A stretch of 64,000 bases of DNA. It comes from Allobosea psychrotolerans (lineage in GTDB: Bacteria; Pseudomonadota; Alphaproteobacteria; Rhizobiales; Beijerinckiaceae). A program made the position numbers and the translations under genes. The notes under the pieces were generated by a model, which saw nothing but the letters and a program-made list of their open reading frames with translations, was not told the origin of the DNA and ran no database searches. Shown piece by piece: positions 47,247 through 56,412 of this stretch; position 1 is the first letter of the stretch; the number at the start of each line of letters is the position of its first letter. Location: assembly GCF_002917105.1 (NCBI RefSeq), contig NZ_PQFZ01000003.1, positions 91,808-155,807 on the forward strand. The letters run 5' to 3'.

Positions 47247-47885
47247 ATGCTAGGCCGCTCCTCCCGACCCGGCCCGGCCCTTGTCCTATTGTCATATCCA
47301 TTGCGCACTTCCGGACTACTGACGGCGCTCGCCGCCCTGCCTGGAGAGCGCATCGGGGTCGCCACGATCATGTCCGCGCTCAAGGATCGGAGCTACGCGC
47401 TGCTCGTGGTCCTGCTCGGCCTGCCCAATTGCCTGCCGATGCCGCCGCCGATCCCGCTGGTCTGCGGCCTGGTGCTCGCCTTCGTCGCGGTGCAGATGCT
47501 GACGGGCCGCGCCATGCCGTGGCTGCCTCAGGCCGTGCTCGGCAAGAGCGTCGGCAAGCCCGAGCTTAGCCGCGCAGTAGCGCGCGCCGTGCCGGTGCTG
47601 ACGCGGCTCGAGCGCTTTTCACGACCCCGCCTGACCGTCCTGGGCAGCACCTTGGCGACTCCGGTGCTCGGGCTGATCATCCTCGTGCTCGCGCTGGGCC
47701 TCGTCGTCGCGGCGCCCTTCATCGGGCAGATTCCGCTTGGGCTTGCCGTCTGCCTGGTCGGCCTGGGTCTCGTCGAGCGGGACGGATTGTTCATCATCGC
47801 CGGCGCCGTCATCGGAGTGGGCGGGCTGATCCTCAGCGCCGGCTTCGCCTATGCGATCGTCAGCGGTCTTTCCGGGCTGTTCTGA
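47247..47885 (+). CDS. exoD: ExoD-family membrane protein
   Basis: 212 residues, hydrophobic. TIMSALKDRSYALLVVLLGLPNCLPMPPPIPLVCGLVLAFVAVQML is the ExoD signature, followed by RLERFSRPRL and four C-terminal helices. ExoD was first linked to exopolysaccharide production and nodule invasion in Sinorhizobium; the molecular role is unknown. The open frame begins at 47199 inside the repeat, so I prefer ATG 47247, although the family could start a little later. Confidence 0.85.
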   Translation: MLGRSSRPGPALVLLSYPLRTSGLLTALAALPGERIGVATIMSALKDRSYALLVVLLGLPNCLPMPPPIPLVCGLVLAFVAVQMLTGRAMPWLPQAVLGKSVGKPELSRAVARAVPVLTRLERFSRPRLTVLGSTLATPVLGLIILVLALGLVVAAPFIGQIPLGLAVCLVGLGLVERDGLFIIAGAVIGVGGLILSAGFAYAIVSGLSGLF

Positions 47886-47889
47886 GTCA

Positions 47890-50106
47890 TCAAGCCGCTG
47901 CGAGGCGGGCGGCAAAAGGCGCGTCCTGCGCCAGCAGCCGGTCGATCTCATCCGCCGCGACGGCTTTCGAGAACAGGAAGCCCTGCAATTCATGGCAGCC
48001 GATCGCCTGCAGGAAGCGGTGCTGCTCGACCGTTTCGACCCCCTCGGCGCAGACCCGCAGGCCGAGCGCGCGCCCCAGATGGGCGATCGAGTGGACCAGG
48101 ATCGCCGATTCCCCCGTCGTCTCCATGTATTCCAGGAATGAGCGGTCGATCTTGATCTTGTCGAAGGCGAAGCGGCGCAGATAGATCAGGCTCGAATAGC
48201 CGGTGCCGAAATCGTCCAGCGCGAGGCCGACGCCGTGACTGCGCAGATCCATCATCGCGGCCTCCGCCGCATCGGCGTCCTCGACCACGACGCCCTCGGT
48301 CAATTCCAGTTCGAGACGCGCCGGGTCGAAGCCGGTCTCCTCCAGGATGGCGATGACGTTGGCGACGAAGTCCTTGTGGCGGAACTGGATCGGCGAGACG
48401 TTGACCGCGAGCTTGACGCCCTCCCAGCGCCGGGCTTCCGTGCAGGCGCGCCGCAGCACCCAGTCGCTCAGGGGCACGATCAGGCCGCGTTCCTCGGCGA
48501 TCCCGACGAATTCGGAGGGCGGCACCATGCCGTGCTCCGGATGAGGCCAGCGCACGAGGGCCTCGACGCCGATGATCGACAAGCCGTCGATCGAGACCTG
48601 CGGCTGGTAGTGCAGCACAAGCTGGTCGTCGGTGATCGCCTTGCGCAGATCCTCCTCGACCATGCGCTTGAGCTGCAGCGAGCGGTTCATGTGCTCTTCG
48701 AAGAAGGAGTAACGGTTCCGGCCTTCGTTCTTGGATTGGTACAGCGCGGTGTCGGCGAGCCGGAGCAGTAAGCCGCGGTCGCTGCCGTCCTGCGGCGCGA
48801 GCGCGATGCCGATCGAGCAGCCGATCGAGGTTTCCACTCCGAAGATGGTGAAGGGCTTGGTCAGCGCCTCGAGGATGCGTTCGCCAAGGGCGGCGCAGCC
48901 GGCCGGATCATGGATATTGGTCTGGATGATGCCGAATTCGTCGCCGCCAAGCCGCGCCACAGTGTCGCCCAGCCGCATGATGCCCAGGAGCCTGTCGGCG
49001 ACCTGGCGGATCAGCTCGTCGCCGGCGGTGTGGCCATAGGTGTCATTGACTGCTTTGAAGCGGTCGAGGTCGAGCAGCATGACCGCCAGGCTCGCGCCCG
49101 AGCGGTTGAGCTGTGCCAGTTCCTGATCGAGTCTGAGGTCGAAGGTTCGCCGGTTCGGCAGCAGTGAGAGCTCATCCTGTCCGGCGAGGCGCTGGATCTG
49201 GCGCTCCCTGAGCGCGACCTGGCTCGCGGCGCCGCGCAACCTCTGGATGACATAAGCGAAGATCGCCGCGAAGAGCAGGCCGACCGCAACGAAGCCCCAG
49301 AAGAACTGGTGCAGCATGGCGTCTCCCGGGCGCTCGGGTGTCCAGGCCAGCCAGGCCTTGACGGCACCGTCGGGCGCCAGAACCTGGCGGCGCGACACCG
49401 GATCCTCAGGCATCCGTCCGGTCAGGCGGACATCGGCGACGCGGTAGCGATCGGCGATGTCGTGCAGCACCGCGCTGGTCAAGCGCCGATAGCCGACGAG
49501 CTTCAGACTGCCGGGCCAGCGGGGGAAGGCCGGTGTGGCCGCGGCCGCGAGATCGGCGACCAGGATGGCGATGGCCTCTTGGCCGTCATGGATGATGAAG
49601 CTGACCGTCGGTTCGGCCATGGTCGTTGCGGGCTCCGTCGAGGCGGCCGAGCCTCCGGGAATGCGCTGGCTGAAATGCTTCAAGCCATTATAGCCGGCCT
49701 GGCCGGCCTGCACGCCGGATTCGACACCCGCGAGAACCCGACCAGCGCCGGTCACTATGTAAGCGCCGTCGAACTCCAGGAAGCGCGTGCTGAGGCGCGT
49801 GAAAGCGGATTGAAGCGCCGAGAGCGGATCATCGCTCGCGGCGAGGGCCGTCTGCAATTCCCCGCTCGCCGCGAAGCTGTCGAGCCGCAAGCGGCGCAGC
49901 TTGAGCTGGCTGTCGATCGCCGCCTCGATGCGGTCGCGCTGGCGCATCGCCTCGAGCTTGTTGGCGTCGCTGGTGATGGCGAGCACGACGGCGGCCAAAG
50001 CGGACAAGACCAGCAGAAACGCGCAGCCGAGCGTCGCCACGGTGCTCTTGAGCATCCGCGCCGACGAGTCCGCGTTGGTCATCTTCGCGACGGCAGGCGC
50101 GCGCAT
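47890..50106 (-). CDS. Membrane-bound GGDEF-EAL protein (c-di-GMP turnover)
   Basis: 738 residues. TM helix at 20-45, periplasmic sensor 50-265 (CHASE4-like by layout), TM helix at 267-290, GGDEF domain 305-465 and EAL domain 480-735. GGDEF is intact at 387-391 with the inhibitory I-site RLGD at 378-381. The EAL domain keeps EAL at 515-517, NVSPIQFR, ELTEGVV, DDFGTG and KIDRSF, so both domains could be active. It makes and/or cleaves cyclic di-GMP. It converges with exoD, 4 bases apart. Start 50106 or 50082. Confidence 0.9.
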   Translation of the reverse strand: MRAPAVAKMTNADSSARMLKSTVATLGCAFLLVLSALAAVVLAITSDANKLEAMRQRDRIEAAIDSQLKLRRLRLDSFAASGELQTALAASDDPLSALQSAFTRLSTRFLEFDGAYIVTGAGRVLAGVESGVQAGQAGYNGLKHFSQRIPGGSAASTEPATTMAEPTVSFIIHDGQEAIAILVADLAAAATPAFPRWPGSLKLVGYRRLTSAVLHDIADRYRVADVRLTGRMPEDPVSRRQVLAPDGAVKAWLAWTPERPGDAMLHQFFWGFVAVGLLFAAIFAYVIQRLRGAASQVALRERQIQRLAGQDELSLLPNRRTFDLRLDQELAQLNRSGASLAVMLLDLDRFKAVNDTYGHTAGDELIRQVADRLLGIMRLGDTVARLGGDEFGIIQTNIHDPAGCAALGERILEALTKPFTIFGVETSIGCSIGIALAPQDGSDRGLLLRLADTALYQSKNEGRNRYSFFEEHMNRSLQLKRMVEEDLRKAITDDQLVLHYQPQVSIDGLSIIGVEALVRWPHPEHGMVPPSEFVGIAEERGLIVPLSDWVLRRACTEARRWEGVKLAVNVSPIQFRHKDFVANVIAILEETGFDPARLELELTEGVVVEDADAAEAAMMDLRSHGVGLALDDFGTGYSSLIYLRRFAFDKIKIDRSFLEYMETTGESAILVHSIAHLGRALGLRVCAEGVETVEQHRFLQAIGCHELQGFLFSKAVAADEIDRLLAQDAPFAARLAAA

Positions 50107-50192
50107 CAGCTATCCGAAAAGGGCATCAGGACATGCAGAATGCCAAGGGATCGTTGACATCCCGTTGCCGTGCGCGCAGATTCTTGGGGGTT

Positions 50193-50942
50193 TCAACCGG
50201 TGGGTGGTGCATAGGGCGGGCGCGGTATCGCGGTGTGGGCCGCGCGCAACGCCGCCGACCAGCGTTCGCGCAAGTCGTGGAAATAGGGCTCGCCCGCTTC
50301 GATCCGGCGGTTGAGCTCGGGCTCGGCGACGTCGCGGCGCAGCACGATCAGGTCGATCGGCAGGCCCACGCCGAGATTCGAACGCATCGTCGAATCCATC
50401 GAGATCAGGCCGACCTTGAGCGCATCGTAGAGATGCGTCTTGTAGGTCACGGCGCGGTCCAGGATCGGCTTGCCGTATTTGTGCTCGCCGATCTGGAGGA
50501 AGGGCGCGTCCATGCCGCATTCGATGAAGTTGCCGGCGCCATAGACCATGAAGAGCCGCATCGGCTGGCCCTTGATCTGGCCACCGAACAGCATCGAGAC
50601 GTCGAACTTCACGCCCGCTTCCTTCATGGCGTCGCCATCCATCTCCCTGACGGCGCGGATGGCACGGCCGACGAGCTGGGCGGCGCGGAACATCGTCGTC
50701 GCGTTGAGCAGGGTGTCCATCTCGCCGGTTTCGGGATTGGCCAGCCCCTCATGCAGCAGGCTGACCACCGACTGGGTCACGGAGAGGTTGCCCGCTGTCA
50801 TCAACCCGAAGGTGCGCTCCCCCGGCGTGGAAAAGACATGCAGCTTGCGGAAGGTCGAGACGTCGTCGAGCCCGGCATTGGTGCGGGTGTCGGCGATCAT
50901 CACCAGCCCGTCCTGCACGAGGATTCCGGCGCAATAGGTCAC
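50193..50942 (-). CDS. Anbu proteasome-like peptidase
   Basis: 249 residues. Anbu (ancestral beta subunit) of the proteasome/HslV Ntn-hydrolase family. The start is GTG 50942, giving MTYCAGILVQDGLVMIADTRTNAG: Thr2 is the presumed nucleophile after Met removal, and Asp17 and Lys33 (STFRKLHVF) complete the site. AAGGAC lies upstream. The family's fixed partners, transglutaminase-like, alpha-E and ATP-grasp proteins, are adjacent in this operon. Anbu proteins form rings in studied cases; natural substrates are unknown. Confidence 0.9.
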   Translation of the reverse strand: MTYCAGILVQDGLVMIADTRTNAGLDDVSTFRKLHVFSTPGERTFGLMTAGNLSVTQSVVSLLHEGLANPETGEMDTLLNATTMFRAAQLVGRAIRAVREMDGDAMKEAGVKFDVSMLFGGQIKGQPMRLFMVYGAGNFIECGMDAPFLQIGEHKYGKPILDRAVTYKTHLYDALKVGLISMDSTMRSNLGVGLPIDLIVLRRDVAEPELNRRIEAGEPYFHDLRERWSAALRAAHTAIPRPPYAPPTG

Positions 50943-50991
50943 GAGGCGGGTCCTTGCTGTGGGAGCGGCCGGGTTGCGCCCGGCCGGTCCG

Positions 50992-51819
50992 TCATTGGTT
51001 GGCCTGGAAGCCGGCGGCCTGGCGCGCGCTGACGACCACGGAGAGGCGCTCACCGTCGCCGCCCTTGCGCGCCCCGCGCACCGGAGCGGCATCGGAATAG
51101 TCGAGGCCCGAGGCGATGCGCACATGGGTGTCGATCGGGCACAGGCCGTTGGCGCAATCAAAGCCGATCCAGCCATAATCGTCGAGATGGACCTCGGCCC
51201 AGGCATGGGCGCCGCTGGCATGGGGCAGGGACTGGCTTTCGGCGACATAGCCGGAGACGTAGCGCGCGGGCAGGCCGAGATGGCGGGCGCAGGCCATGAA
51301 GACATGGGCGAGATCCTGCGCGATGCCCTCGCGCGCCGCGAAGGCGGCGGCGGCGCCGATTCCGATGCGATCGGCGGGCTCCTGGCAGGTCATCTCCTCG
51401 TGCAGCGCGTCCATCAGGGCGTGCATCCTGGCAAGCGGTGTTCTTGCTTCGCGCGTCGTCTCCAGCGCGAAGTTGCGGAGCGCCTCATCTGGCGCGCTCA
51501 GCAGCGTGTCACGGCGAAAAACCTCGGGCGGAACGCGCTCGATGCCGCCGCGCACGATACCGGCGAGGTCGGTGGTCTCGATCAGGCCGCTGACCTGGAT
51601 CGCCAGCGTCGCGATCGGGCCATCGGCAGAGAAGGTGTGGATCAGGTTGCCGTAAGGGTCCTGGCCGGCGCGCAGGCGGCCATCGACGGTGGGCTCGATG
51701 CGCCAGGACATGACGTGCTGGCCGTCATGGTCGCGCGGAGTCAGCCGCAGGATCTGCGTGATGTGCCGGGCGGGCTCGGCATAGGCGTAAGAGATCGAGT
51801 GGGAAATCCGGATCCGCAT
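50992..51819 (-). CDS. Transglutaminase-like protein of Anbu operon, catalytic Cys apparently replaced
   Basis: 275 residues. N-terminal beta domain (RISHSISYAYAEPARHITQILRLTPR) and C-terminal papain-like core. The motif that normally reads GVCQDFAH reads GIAQDLAH here (codon GCG), so Ala takes the Cys place. The His (HAWAEVHLDDYGW) and Asp (GFDCANG) of the triad remain. It may be a non-catalytic binding protein, or a Cys nearby (MACARHLG) could matter. It lies between alpha-E and Anbu. Confidence 0.85.
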   Translation of the reverse strand: MRIRISHSISYAYAEPARHITQILRLTPRDHDGQHVMSWRIEPTVDGRLRAGQDPYGNLIHTFSADGPIATLAIQVSGLIETTDLAGIVRGGIERVPPEVFRRDTLLSAPDEALRNFALETTREARTPLARMHALMDALHEEMTCQEPADRIGIGAAAAFAAREGIAQDLAHVFMACARHLGLPARYVSGYVAESQSLPHASGAHAWAEVHLDDYGWIGFDCANGLCPIDTHVRIASGLDYSDAAPVRGARKGGDGERLSVVVSARQAAGFQANQ

Positions 51820-51903
51820 GGCGTCGCTGGGTCTCAGGCGGTGGGGCGTGGACGGCCTCTCTTTAGCGGGCCATGCGGCTGGAAGCGAGCCTGAGGCCCA
51901 ATT

Positions 51904-52845
51904 TCATTGCAGATACTGCTCGATGATGGTGCCTCCAAGGCGGTTATTCTCGGTGATGAAGTCCGAGATGAACTCGTGCAGCCCGTGCTGGAAGATGTCG
52001 TCGATGCGGGTGTTGTTGAGGTTGGCGAGCGTCTTGCGCGCCTGGCGCTGGGCCGGTCCCTGGCGGCCATAGGCGTCGCCGAGCGCGTCGAGGAAGCGTG
52101 AGATGTTTTCGTAGCAGCTCGCCAGCGAGCGCGGCATGCGCCGGTTCAGGATCAGGAGATCGGCGATCAGCAGAGGCTTCACCGCCTCGCGATAGACCCA
52201 GTGATAGGCGGTCAGCGCCGAGACCTCGCGCAGCACGGTGGTCCATTGGAAATAGTCGAGCGAGCCGCCGACCTGCTCATTGGCCGGCAGCAGGACATGG
52301 TATTTGACGTCGAGGATGCGCGCTGTGTTGTCGGCGCGCTCGACATAGACGCCGAGCCTGGAGAACCAGTAGCCGTCGTCGCGCAGCATGGTGCGGTAGG
52401 CCGAGCCGTCGAAGACCAGCGAGACATTCTTCACCCATTCGAGGAAGCGGGCGAACTCCTCGCGGTCCATGCGCTTCTTCTCGAAGCGCTGTAGTTCGAG
52501 CCAGGCGCCGTTCAGCGCGTCCCACATCTCGGAGGTCAGCGCGGTGCGCACCGCGCGCGCATTGGAGCGGGCGAGCGCCAGGCAGTTGCGGATCGAGGAG
52601 TGGTTGTCGGGGTTGAAGGTCAGGAAGTCGCAGACATTGCGCTCATTGGCCTCACCATAGGCTTTGGCGAAGGCCTCCTCACAGCCGGCGGTCGAGACCG
52701 CGCTCTGCCATTCCGTGCCGGCGCCGCCATAGGCGTGGGGCAGGTTGGTCAATCGCGTCGTCGCATCGAGGATGCGGGCGAGATACTCGGCCCGCTCGAC
52801 ATAGCGGGAGACCCAGTAAAGGCTGTCAGCTGTGCGCGAGAGCAT
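51904..52845 (-). CDS. Alpha-E domain protein (DUF403)
   Basis: 313 residues, all helical. MLSRTADSLYWVSRYVERAEYLARIL is the family's fixed start; VYVERADNTARILDVKYHVLLP and SLASCYENISRFLDALG follow. Alpha-E proteins always accompany the ATP-grasp ligase and transglutaminase and probably form a scaffold or substrate for peptide ligation. ATG 52845 begins the domain exactly, while a longer frame to 52926 overlaps the ATP-grasp gene. Confidence 0.9.
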   Translation of the reverse strand: MLSRTADSLYWVSRYVERAEYLARILDATTRLTNLPHAYGGAGTEWQSAVSTAGCEEAFAKAYGEANERNVCDFLTFNPDNHSSIRNCLALARSNARAVRTALTSEMWDALNGAWLELQRFEKKRMDREEFARFLEWVKNVSLVFDGSAYRTMLRDDGYWFSRLGVYVERADNTARILDVKYHVLLPANEQVGGSLDYFQWTTVLREVSALTAYHWVYREAVKPLLIADLLILNRRMPRSLASCYENISRFLDALGDAYGRQGPAQRQARKTLANLNNTRIDDIFQHGLHEFISDFITENNRLGGTIIEQYLQ

Positions 52846-52918
52846 GGTCAGTTCGGGCCTTTTCGTGGCGGGGCGCGGTGTGTCGGCGTTCCGTCCGGGA
52901 TGAATGCCGCCATTGATG

Positions 52919-54352
52919 TTATGCATCGAGCACCCAGGTGTCCTTGGTTCCGCCGCCCTGGCTGGAATTGACGACGAGCGAGCCTTCCTTCAGCGCGACG
53001 CGGGTGAGGCCGCCGGGCACGCAGGAGATGCCGTTGGCGCCCGAAAGCACATATGGGCGCAAATCGACATGGCGTGGGGCCACGCCCGAGGCCACGAAGG
53101 TCGGGCAGGTCGAGAGGGCCAGGGTGGGCTGGGCGATGAAGCCCTCGGGGCTCGCCTTCAGCTTCTTGCGGAAGCTCTCGATCTGCGCCTTGTTGGCGTG
53201 GGGCCCCACAAGCATGCCGTAGCCGCCGGAGCCGTTGACCTCCTTGACGACGAGCTTCTCGAGATTGTCGAGCACATAGGCGTTGGCCTCGGGCTCGCGG
53301 CAGCGCCAGGTCGGCACGTTCTTCAGGATCGGCTCCTCGCCGGTGAAGAACTTCACGATCTCGGGCATGTAGCTGTAGACCGCCTTGTCGTCGGCGACGC
53401 CGGTGCCGACCGCGTTGGCCAGTGTAACGTTGCCGGCCTTGTAGGCGCCGATCAGCCCGGGCACGCCGAGCACGGAATCGCCGCGGAAGACGAGCGGGTC
53501 GATGAAGTCGTCGTCGATGCGCCGGTAGATCACATCGACCCGCTTGGGGCCCTGCGTGGTGCGCATATAGACGACATCGTCCTTGACCAGCAGGTCCGAG
53601 CCCTCGACCAGTTCGACGCCGAGCTTGTCGGCCAGGAAGGAGTGTTCGTAGAAGGCCGAATTGAACTGGCCGGGCGTCAGCAGGCAGATCGAAGGGTCGC
53701 TTGGTGCGCTGCGCGGCGCGACCGAGCGCAGGGTCGCCAGCAGCTGGTCGGGATAGTTGTCGACGGGTGCGACGCGATGCGTGGCGAAGAGCTCCGGGAA
53801 GAGCCTGAGCATCACCTCGCGGTTCTCCATCATGTAGGAGACGCCCGAGGGCGTGCGCGCATTATCCTCCAGCACATAGAAGGTGTCGGCATCGACCCGG
53901 ACCACATCGATGCCGGCGATGTGGCAGTAGATGCCGTGCGGCACCTGGAAATCGACCATTTCGAGCTGGTAGCAGGCATTGCCATAGACCAGGTCGGGCG
54001 GGATGATCCCGGCCTTGAGGCATTCCTTCGGCCCGTAGACATCGGCCAGGAACATGTTCAGTGCGGTCACGCGCTGGCGCAGGCCCGCCTCCAGCTTGGT
54101 CCATTCCGGCTTGGTCAAGACTCGGGGAATGATGTCGAAGGGGATCAGGCGCTCGGTCGACTCTTCGTCGCCATAGACGGCGAAGGTGATGCCGATGCGG
54201 CGGAAGAACAGTTCGGCCTGGCTGCGCCGCAGTGCCAGCGTTTCCGGCGGCGCTTCCTTCAGCCAGCGGTCGAGCTCAGCATAGGCCGGCCGTATATCGG
54301 AGCCGGAGCCGGTCATTTCATCGAACGCGACCATCGCAGGTGTTTTCCCCAT
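52919..54352 (-). CDS. Circularly permuted ATP-grasp peptide ligase-like protein
   Basis: 477 residues. FDEMTGSGSDIRPAYAELDRWL at the start, ATP-grasp elements CHIAGIDVVRVDADTFYVLEDNARTPSGVSYMMENRE and GSGGYGMLVGPHA, with the C-terminal ...VASGVAPRHVDLRPYVLSG. This DUF404/407 family is a circularly permuted ATP-grasp, proposed to ligate amino acids or peptides. First gene of the minus-strand Anbu operon. Start codons at 54352, 54334 and 54316 are all possible. Confidence 0.9.
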   Translation of the reverse strand: MGKTPAMVAFDEMTGSGSDIRPAYAELDRWLKEAPPETLALRRSQAELFFRRIGITFAVYGDEESTERLIPFDIIPRVLTKPEWTKLEAGLRQRVTALNMFLADVYGPKECLKAGIIPPDLVYGNACYQLEMVDFQVPHGIYCHIAGIDVVRVDADTFYVLEDNARTPSGVSYMMENREVMLRLFPELFATHRVAPVDNYPDQLLATLRSVAPRSAPSDPSICLLTPGQFNSAFYEHSFLADKLGVELVEGSDLLVKDDVVYMRTTQGPKRVDVIYRRIDDDFIDPLVFRGDSVLGVPGLIGAYKAGNVTLANAVGTGVADDKAVYSYMPEIVKFFTGEEPILKNVPTWRCREPEANAYVLDNLEKLVVKEVNGSGGYGMLVGPHANKAQIESFRKKLKASPEGFIAQPTLALSTCPTFVASGVAPRHVDLRPYVLSGANGISCVPGGLTRVALKEGSLVVNSSQGGGTKDTWVLDA

Positions 54353-54630
54353 TTCGGGCAGCCTATGCCTATTCGCGATCGTTCGGGAAGGGGGCGCATG
54401 GTCAGGGCTGCGTCGGCGCCTGCCTAATCCTTGAGCAATTCCGGCGTTGGTACGGCCGGCGCGCTTGTCGAGTCGTCAAAAGGGATGAGGCGCATCGCGC
54501 CGAGTTGGGCCGCAGCAGGTCTTCGACAGAACCGCCTGCTGCAGCACGGCCTGCATCCAGGCCGATCCGCTTGATCCCTTTCGAGCCGCTGCCTCAGAGC
54601 GACGGCCTTGTTCCGGTGCTCGTCGCGGGG
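54353..54630. other. Non-coding region upstream of Anbu operon
   Basis: No gene is supported by domain or ribosome site on either strand. It must hold the promoter of the minus-strand Anbu operon. I do not see a convincing operator. Beyond it lies a DapA-family remnant. Confidence 0.45.
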
Positions 54631-54774
54631 TTAACCGAGAAGCCCGGCTTGCATGAGAATCGTTTTGACTGACGCGGCTTCCTCGGCGTTGAGGGAGCGT
54701 TGCGGCCGCGCCATCGTGTTGGTGTCGATGACGCCGAGAAGCCGCATCGCCGTCTTGACTGCGCCGTCCATAGC
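54631..54774 (-). pseudogene. C-terminal remnant of a DapA-family gene
   Basis: The short frame reads DGAVKTAMRLLGVIDTNT, then RPQRSLNAEEAASVKTILMQ and AGLLG at the stop. It matches the last 45 or so residues typical of DapA-superfamily proteins, where the AVKxALxLLG helix and the final helix close the barrel. The catalytic barrel is missing. It lies at the 3' end of the minus-strand catabolic operon, 49 bases past the SDR stop, so a DapA-like enzyme was probably once the last operon gene. Confidence 0.6.
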
Positions 54775-54822
54775 CGCGTCCTGAACGATTGGGGTCCGCC
54801 GCCGGACAGCCACTGGAAACCT

Positions 54823-55530
54823 TCAATAGGTGGCTCGGCCGCCTGAGAGATCGAAACAGGCTCCCGTCGAGAACGAGCATTCGTCCGATGCCAGCCATGC
54901 GATCAGGGCCGCGACCTCGTCGGGACGGCCCGGGCGGCCAAGCGGGATCTTGGCGATGACCGTCGCATAGGTCTCCGGCGACATCTGTTTGATCAGATCC
55001 GTCGCGATCACGGCCGGAGCGACGCAGTTCACGCGCACCTCCGTATCGGCCAGTTCCTTGGCCAGCGCCTTGGTGAGCGCGATGACCGCGCCCTTCGCCG
55101 CCGAATAGGCCGTCATCATCGCATTACCCTCCTTCCCGGCGATGGAGGCGAGGTTGACGATCCGGCCGGCATTTCGCTGTCGCATCGCCGGCACGGCGGC
55201 GCGGCAGCACAGGAAGGTGCTGGTCAGGTTCACGTCGAGCGTGCGGCGCCAATCCGCCAGGCTGTAGCGCTCGATGGGCTGGTTCGGGCCGGTGATGCCG
55301 GCGCAGTTCACCAGGATGTCGAGATGGCCGTGACGGGCGAGAAGCCGCTCCATCGCGGCATCGACAGCCTCCTCGCTGGCGACGTCGACCCGGTCGTCGG
55401 CGGCTTCCGCCAGATCCCATGTCACGACCGTCGCGCCCGAGGCGCTCATGCGTTCGTTCACGGCAACGCCGATGCCGCCGCAGCCACCGGTCAGAAGCGC
55501 TGTCTTGCCGCGCAGATCGATCGCGTTCAT
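54823..55530 (-). CDS. SDR-family oxidoreductase
   Basis: 235 residues. Classical SDR: TGGCGGIG (cofactor), NCAG at about 87, catalytic Ser in VNLASIAGKEG, YSAAKG (Tyr and Lys) and the C-terminal SFSTGACFDLSGGRATY. The Asp after the second strand (TWDLAE) suggests NAD preference. Substrate probably a hydroxy acid or sugar-derived ketone of the adjacent pathway. The start overlaps the upstream gene by 4 bases. Confidence 0.9.
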   Translation of the reverse strand: MNAIDLRGKTALLTGGCGGIGVAVNERMSASGATVVTWDLAEAADDRVDVASEEAVDAAMERLLARHGHLDILVNCAGITGPNQPIERYSLADWRRTLDVNLTSTFLCCRAAVPAMRQRNAGRIVNLASIAGKEGNAMMTAYSAAKGAVIALTKALAKELADTEVRVNCVAPAVIATDLIKQMSPETYATVIAKIPLGRPGRPDEVAALIAWLASDECSFSTGACFDLSGGRATY

Positions 55531-56384
55531 GGGCTGGTTCCTTCGCGCAGGCTCGCGCCGCGCGCCACGGCCTGATCACGATCAGCGAGCAGCGCTTTCG
55601 TCGCCTCGAGGGCCTGGCGAGCCCATTCGCGATGGCCGAGCGCGGCCATGCGTTCGAGATGGGGCACCTCGACGCTGACCGGCAATTCCTGCGGCAGTTG
55701 CGAGAAGATGCCGACAAGGTCGATGCCGCCTTCACCCGGCAGCAATCGCGCGCAGCGGGCGGTGTGGATCAGGCCCTCATCCGTTTTCGGAACCTCGCCC
55801 GGCGCGTCGCAGATCTGGGCATAGCTCAAGCGCTCGCTCGGGATCGCCGCGATATCGGCCAGCGTCGTCCCGGAGCGGCCGGCGTGCAAGGCATCGACCA
55901 GCACGCGGCCATTGGCCTCGCCCGCCCTGGTGACGATCCGCAATGCGGTGCGGGCATCGGGCACCTTGGTCCAGGGCATGAATTCCAGGTCGCCGGTCAG
56001 GCCGTAGGGGGCTGCCGCCGCGCAGAAGCTGGCGAAGGAGGCCGTCAGCCTCGCTTCGTCGGGGTCGTCTCCGGCGACGAGGATCGCACGGGCTCCGAGT
56101 TCGCCGCAGAGGTCGAGGAAGGGCTGGAAAGCCGCGACCTTGAAGTCGGCGGCGAGCCGGACAATCTCGACATCGAAGACGGAAACGCCCGTATCCGCGA
56201 TGCGCCGCTTCGTTTCGCCCAGGAGCGCCGGCTCCTCGATAAGGCGGCTGAAATCGCCGCCGGGCGCTGCCGGCAAGGCGCGCAGGCCGACTGCGTCATA
56301 GCCGAGTTCGGCGGCAAGCGAGACGGCGTCCGGCGGAGCAAGCGGGATGCTCGTGAGGTAAGCGAGCGAAAGTGTCGGCATCAT
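55527..56384 (-). CDS. Sugar phosphate isomerase/epimerase-like TIM barrel
   Basis: 285 residues, xylose isomerase/AP endonuclease 2 superfamily. Metal-binding acidic and His residues appear in TGDLEFMPWTKV, NGRVLVDALHAGRSG, YAQICDAPGE and VSVEVPH. Members of this superfamily include 3-dehydroshikimate dehydratases as well as sugar epimerases, so in a cluster with a shikimate dehydrogenase-like gene a dehydratase role is possible. It is coupled to the SDR gene. Confidence 0.8.
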   Translation of the reverse strand: MMPTLSLAYLTSIPLAPPDAVSLAAELGYDAVGLRALPAAPGGDFSRLIEEPALLGETKRRIADTGVSVFDVEIVRLAADFKVAAFQPFLDLCGELGARAILVAGDDPDEARLTASFASFCAAAAPYGLTGDLEFMPWTKVPDARTALRIVTRAGEANGRVLVDALHAGRSGTTLADIAAIPSERLSYAQICDAPGEVPKTDEGLIHTARCARLLPGEGGIDLVGIFSQLPQELPVSVEVPHLERMAALGHREWARQALEATKALLADRDQAVARGASLREGTSP

Positions 56385-56412
56385 AGCGCTTTCGTCCTTG
56401 TAAGATCACCGG

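Noticed and set aside
52904..54427. 507-codon open frame on the plus strand
   Set aside because: Antisense shadow of the ATP-grasp gene.
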